Assembly: GCA_028698765.1 (NCBI GenBank)
Contig: JAQVVW010000051.1
Span: 1 to 7,956, forward strand
DNA length: 7,956 nucleotides
Direction of reading: 5' to 3'
DNA from: Methanoculleus sp.
Lineage (GTDB): Archaea; Halobacteriota; Methanomicrobia; Methanomicrobiales; Methanoculleaceae
Position 1 is the first letter of the stretch; every line of letters starts with the position of its first letter. Positions 6,945 to 7,956 of the stretch are shown here, piece by piece. A program made the translations under genes and the position numbers. The notes under the pieces are model-generated. The model worked only from the letters and a program-made list of their open reading frames with translations. It did not search any database and was not told the origin of the DNA.

Positions 6945-6995
6945 CAAGGATTGCCGGGGCGAACCACTACCCTTTTTGCGCGCCGCACCGCACCA

Positions 6996-7001
6996 GTGAT
7001 C
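6996..7001 (+). promoter_or_regulatory. Shine-Dalgarno site of the surface-protein gene
   Basis: GTGATC matches the 3' part of the archaeal Shine-Dalgarno consensus GGAGGTGATC and lies six bases before the ATG at 7008. It supports that ATG as the start. Confidence 0.6.
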
Positions 7002-7007
7002 GATTCC

Positions 7008-7956
7008 ATGACGAAGAAAGTCCGAGACTTCTGGAAGTTGGGGACGATCCTCGCGGCGCTGCTCATCGCGGTGGTGCTGCCGGCAGGGATCGTCTCTGCA
7101 AGCGAGACCTCACCGGAGGTCGCCTGGAACGCGACGTTCGAACCGGAGAGCAACAACAAGTTCGACGCCGTTGCACCGACAGCGGACGGCGGGTTCGTCG
7201 CTCTCGGTTCGACCCTTACGGAGAAGTATGGGGGGAGCGAGAGCCTGCTGCTCGTGAAGACCGACGGGCAGGGGAACGAAGAATGGGTCGTGAGAATACC
7301 AGACATGGCACCAGCCTCGGTTGAAGAGACGGGGGACGGTGGGTACATCGTCGGTGCCTACAACATGTCCAGAATGGTAGTTGATCAGAACATCACCTAT
7401 CAGGGCACCTCGTTTCTGATCAAGACCAATGCTGCCGGGGAGGAGGAGTGGCGGAAGGTCCTGCCGGGGGAGAGAATCTCAACCGTCCGCCCGACCGACG
7501 ATGGCGGGTACGCCATCATCGGGTGGCTCTGGGATCCGCCCGAGTCGGCGAACGATACGACGGCGGTCATCGTGAAGACCGACGGCAACGGTACGCCTGT
7601 CTGGAACCGAACGTTCCCGGGGCTCTCCGCGAATGCAGGAATCGTGACCACCGACGGAGGCTACGTCATCGGGGGCACGACGTCGCCCTTCAACAACGAC
7701 ATGGGTGACGCGTTCCTCATCCGGCTGGATGCCGACGGCAACATGCTCTGGCATGAGAATTACCAGGTCCCGGTCGTTTATGATGTCAAGGAGACCAATG
7801 ACGGGCGGTTTGTCTACTCGGGCAACTACTGGTACGGCCTCGTCGACGGAGAAGGCAAGGAGGTCTGGCTCCGGAATATGGAGGGGCTCTCCGGGTACGC
7901 CGTCACCCTGCGGCCCTCCGGCGGGGATGTGGTTGCAGGCACGCACGTGGGGAGCG
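7008..7956 (+). CDS. Exported beta-propeller-like repeat protein, N-terminal part
   Basis: The frame is open to the window edge (316 codons), so the C-terminus is missing. A basic start (MTKKVRDFWK) and hydrophobic stretch (11-29) form a Sec signal peptide with likely cleavage after VSA (29-31). The rest is a tandem repeat of about 50 residues with pattern DGGY-x-(I/V)-G, then (I/V)-K-T-D-x-x-G-x-x-x-W. DGG/DGR occurs at 60, 110, 165, 217 and 265 and the repeat-ending W at 93, 148, 199, 248 and 287, so five blades are present and a sixth begins near 304. This repeat type is widespread in secreted proteins and predicted to form a beta-propeller; no enzymatic site is visible. Six N-glycosylation sequons (N41, N119, N128, N182, N194, N200) fit an archaeal surface protein. 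Function is unknown; an adhesion or S-layer-associated role is only a guess. Confidence 0.9.
   Translation, partial: MTKKVRDFWKLGTILAALLIAVVLPAGIVSASETSPEVAWNATFEPESNNKFDAVAPTADGGFVALGSTLTEKYGGSESLLLVKTDGQGNEEWVVRIPDMAPASVEETGDGGYIVGAYNMSRMVVDQNITYQGTSFLIKTNAAGEEEWRKVLPGERISTVRPTDDGGYAIIGWLWDPPESANDTTAVIVKTDGNGTPVWNRTFPGLSANAGIVTTDGGYVIGGTTSPFNNDMGDAFLIRLDADGNMLWHENYQVPVVYDVKETNDGRFVYSGNYWYGLVDGEGKEVWLRNMEGLSGYAVTLRPSGGDVVAGTHVGS

Noticed and set aside
7479..7946. Minus-strand ORF opposite the surface-protein gene
   Set aside because: The plus frame has a signal peptide and five regular DGG...W repeats; the minus frame is a by-product of the repeats.
1..7956. CRISPR arrays, tRNA/rRNA genes, insertion sequences, att sites or defence islands
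   Set aside because: No spaced repeats, cloverleaf sequences, transposase motifs or long terminal inverted repeats were seen; nearly all sequence is explained by housekeeping genes.

Overview
The window is GC-rich euryarchaeal DNA, most like a methanogen of the order Methanomicrobiales (Methanoculleus-like). This assignment is inferred from archaeal-type PheRS subunits, an archaeal TrpRS, a duplicated archaeal tRNA-splicing endonuclease, Shine-Dalgarno cores matching GGAGGTGATC, and the adenosylhomocysteinase-family gene. No database search was possible.

Layout from left to right: (1) 1-406, minus strand, the N-terminal part of an adenosylhomocysteinase / S-inosylhomocysteine hydrolase gene, running off the left edge. 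(2) 407-777, a 371-base divergent intergenic region with a 12-base direct repeat, a repeated small palindrome and a short ORF pair split by an amber codon. (3) 778-1584, plus strand, hisF. (4) 1526-6909, minus strand, a compact four-gene operon read in the order endA, trpS, pheS, pheT, with gaps of 10, 2 and 2 bases. Its last gene, pheT, overlaps the 3' end of hisF by 59 bases tail-to-tail. (5) 6910-7007, a 98-base divergent intergenic region with an AT-rich palindrome that could serve promoters in both directions. (6) 7008-7956, plus strand, the N-terminal part of an exported beta-propeller-like repeat protein, running off the right edge.

The operon is a tRNA maturation and charging unit. 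EndA removes archaeal pre-tRNA introns, TrpRS charges tRNA-Trp (commonly intron-containing in Euryarchaeota), and the two PheRS subunits form one alpha2beta2 enzyme. HisF makes imidazole glycerol phosphate for histidine synthesis and the first gene recycles the methyl-transfer by-product, so this is mostly central metabolism rather than an accessory island. I found no mobile element, CRISPR array, tRNA, rRNA or defence gene.

The observations most worth a second look are a C-x23-C-x6-C-x2-C cysteine pattern in TrpRS that closely resembles the iron-sulfur motif described for Thermotoga maritima TrpRS, the repeats in the hisF upstream region, the antisense-encoded tail of PheT, and the partial surface protein. 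I do not see convincing evidence of a wholly new system.
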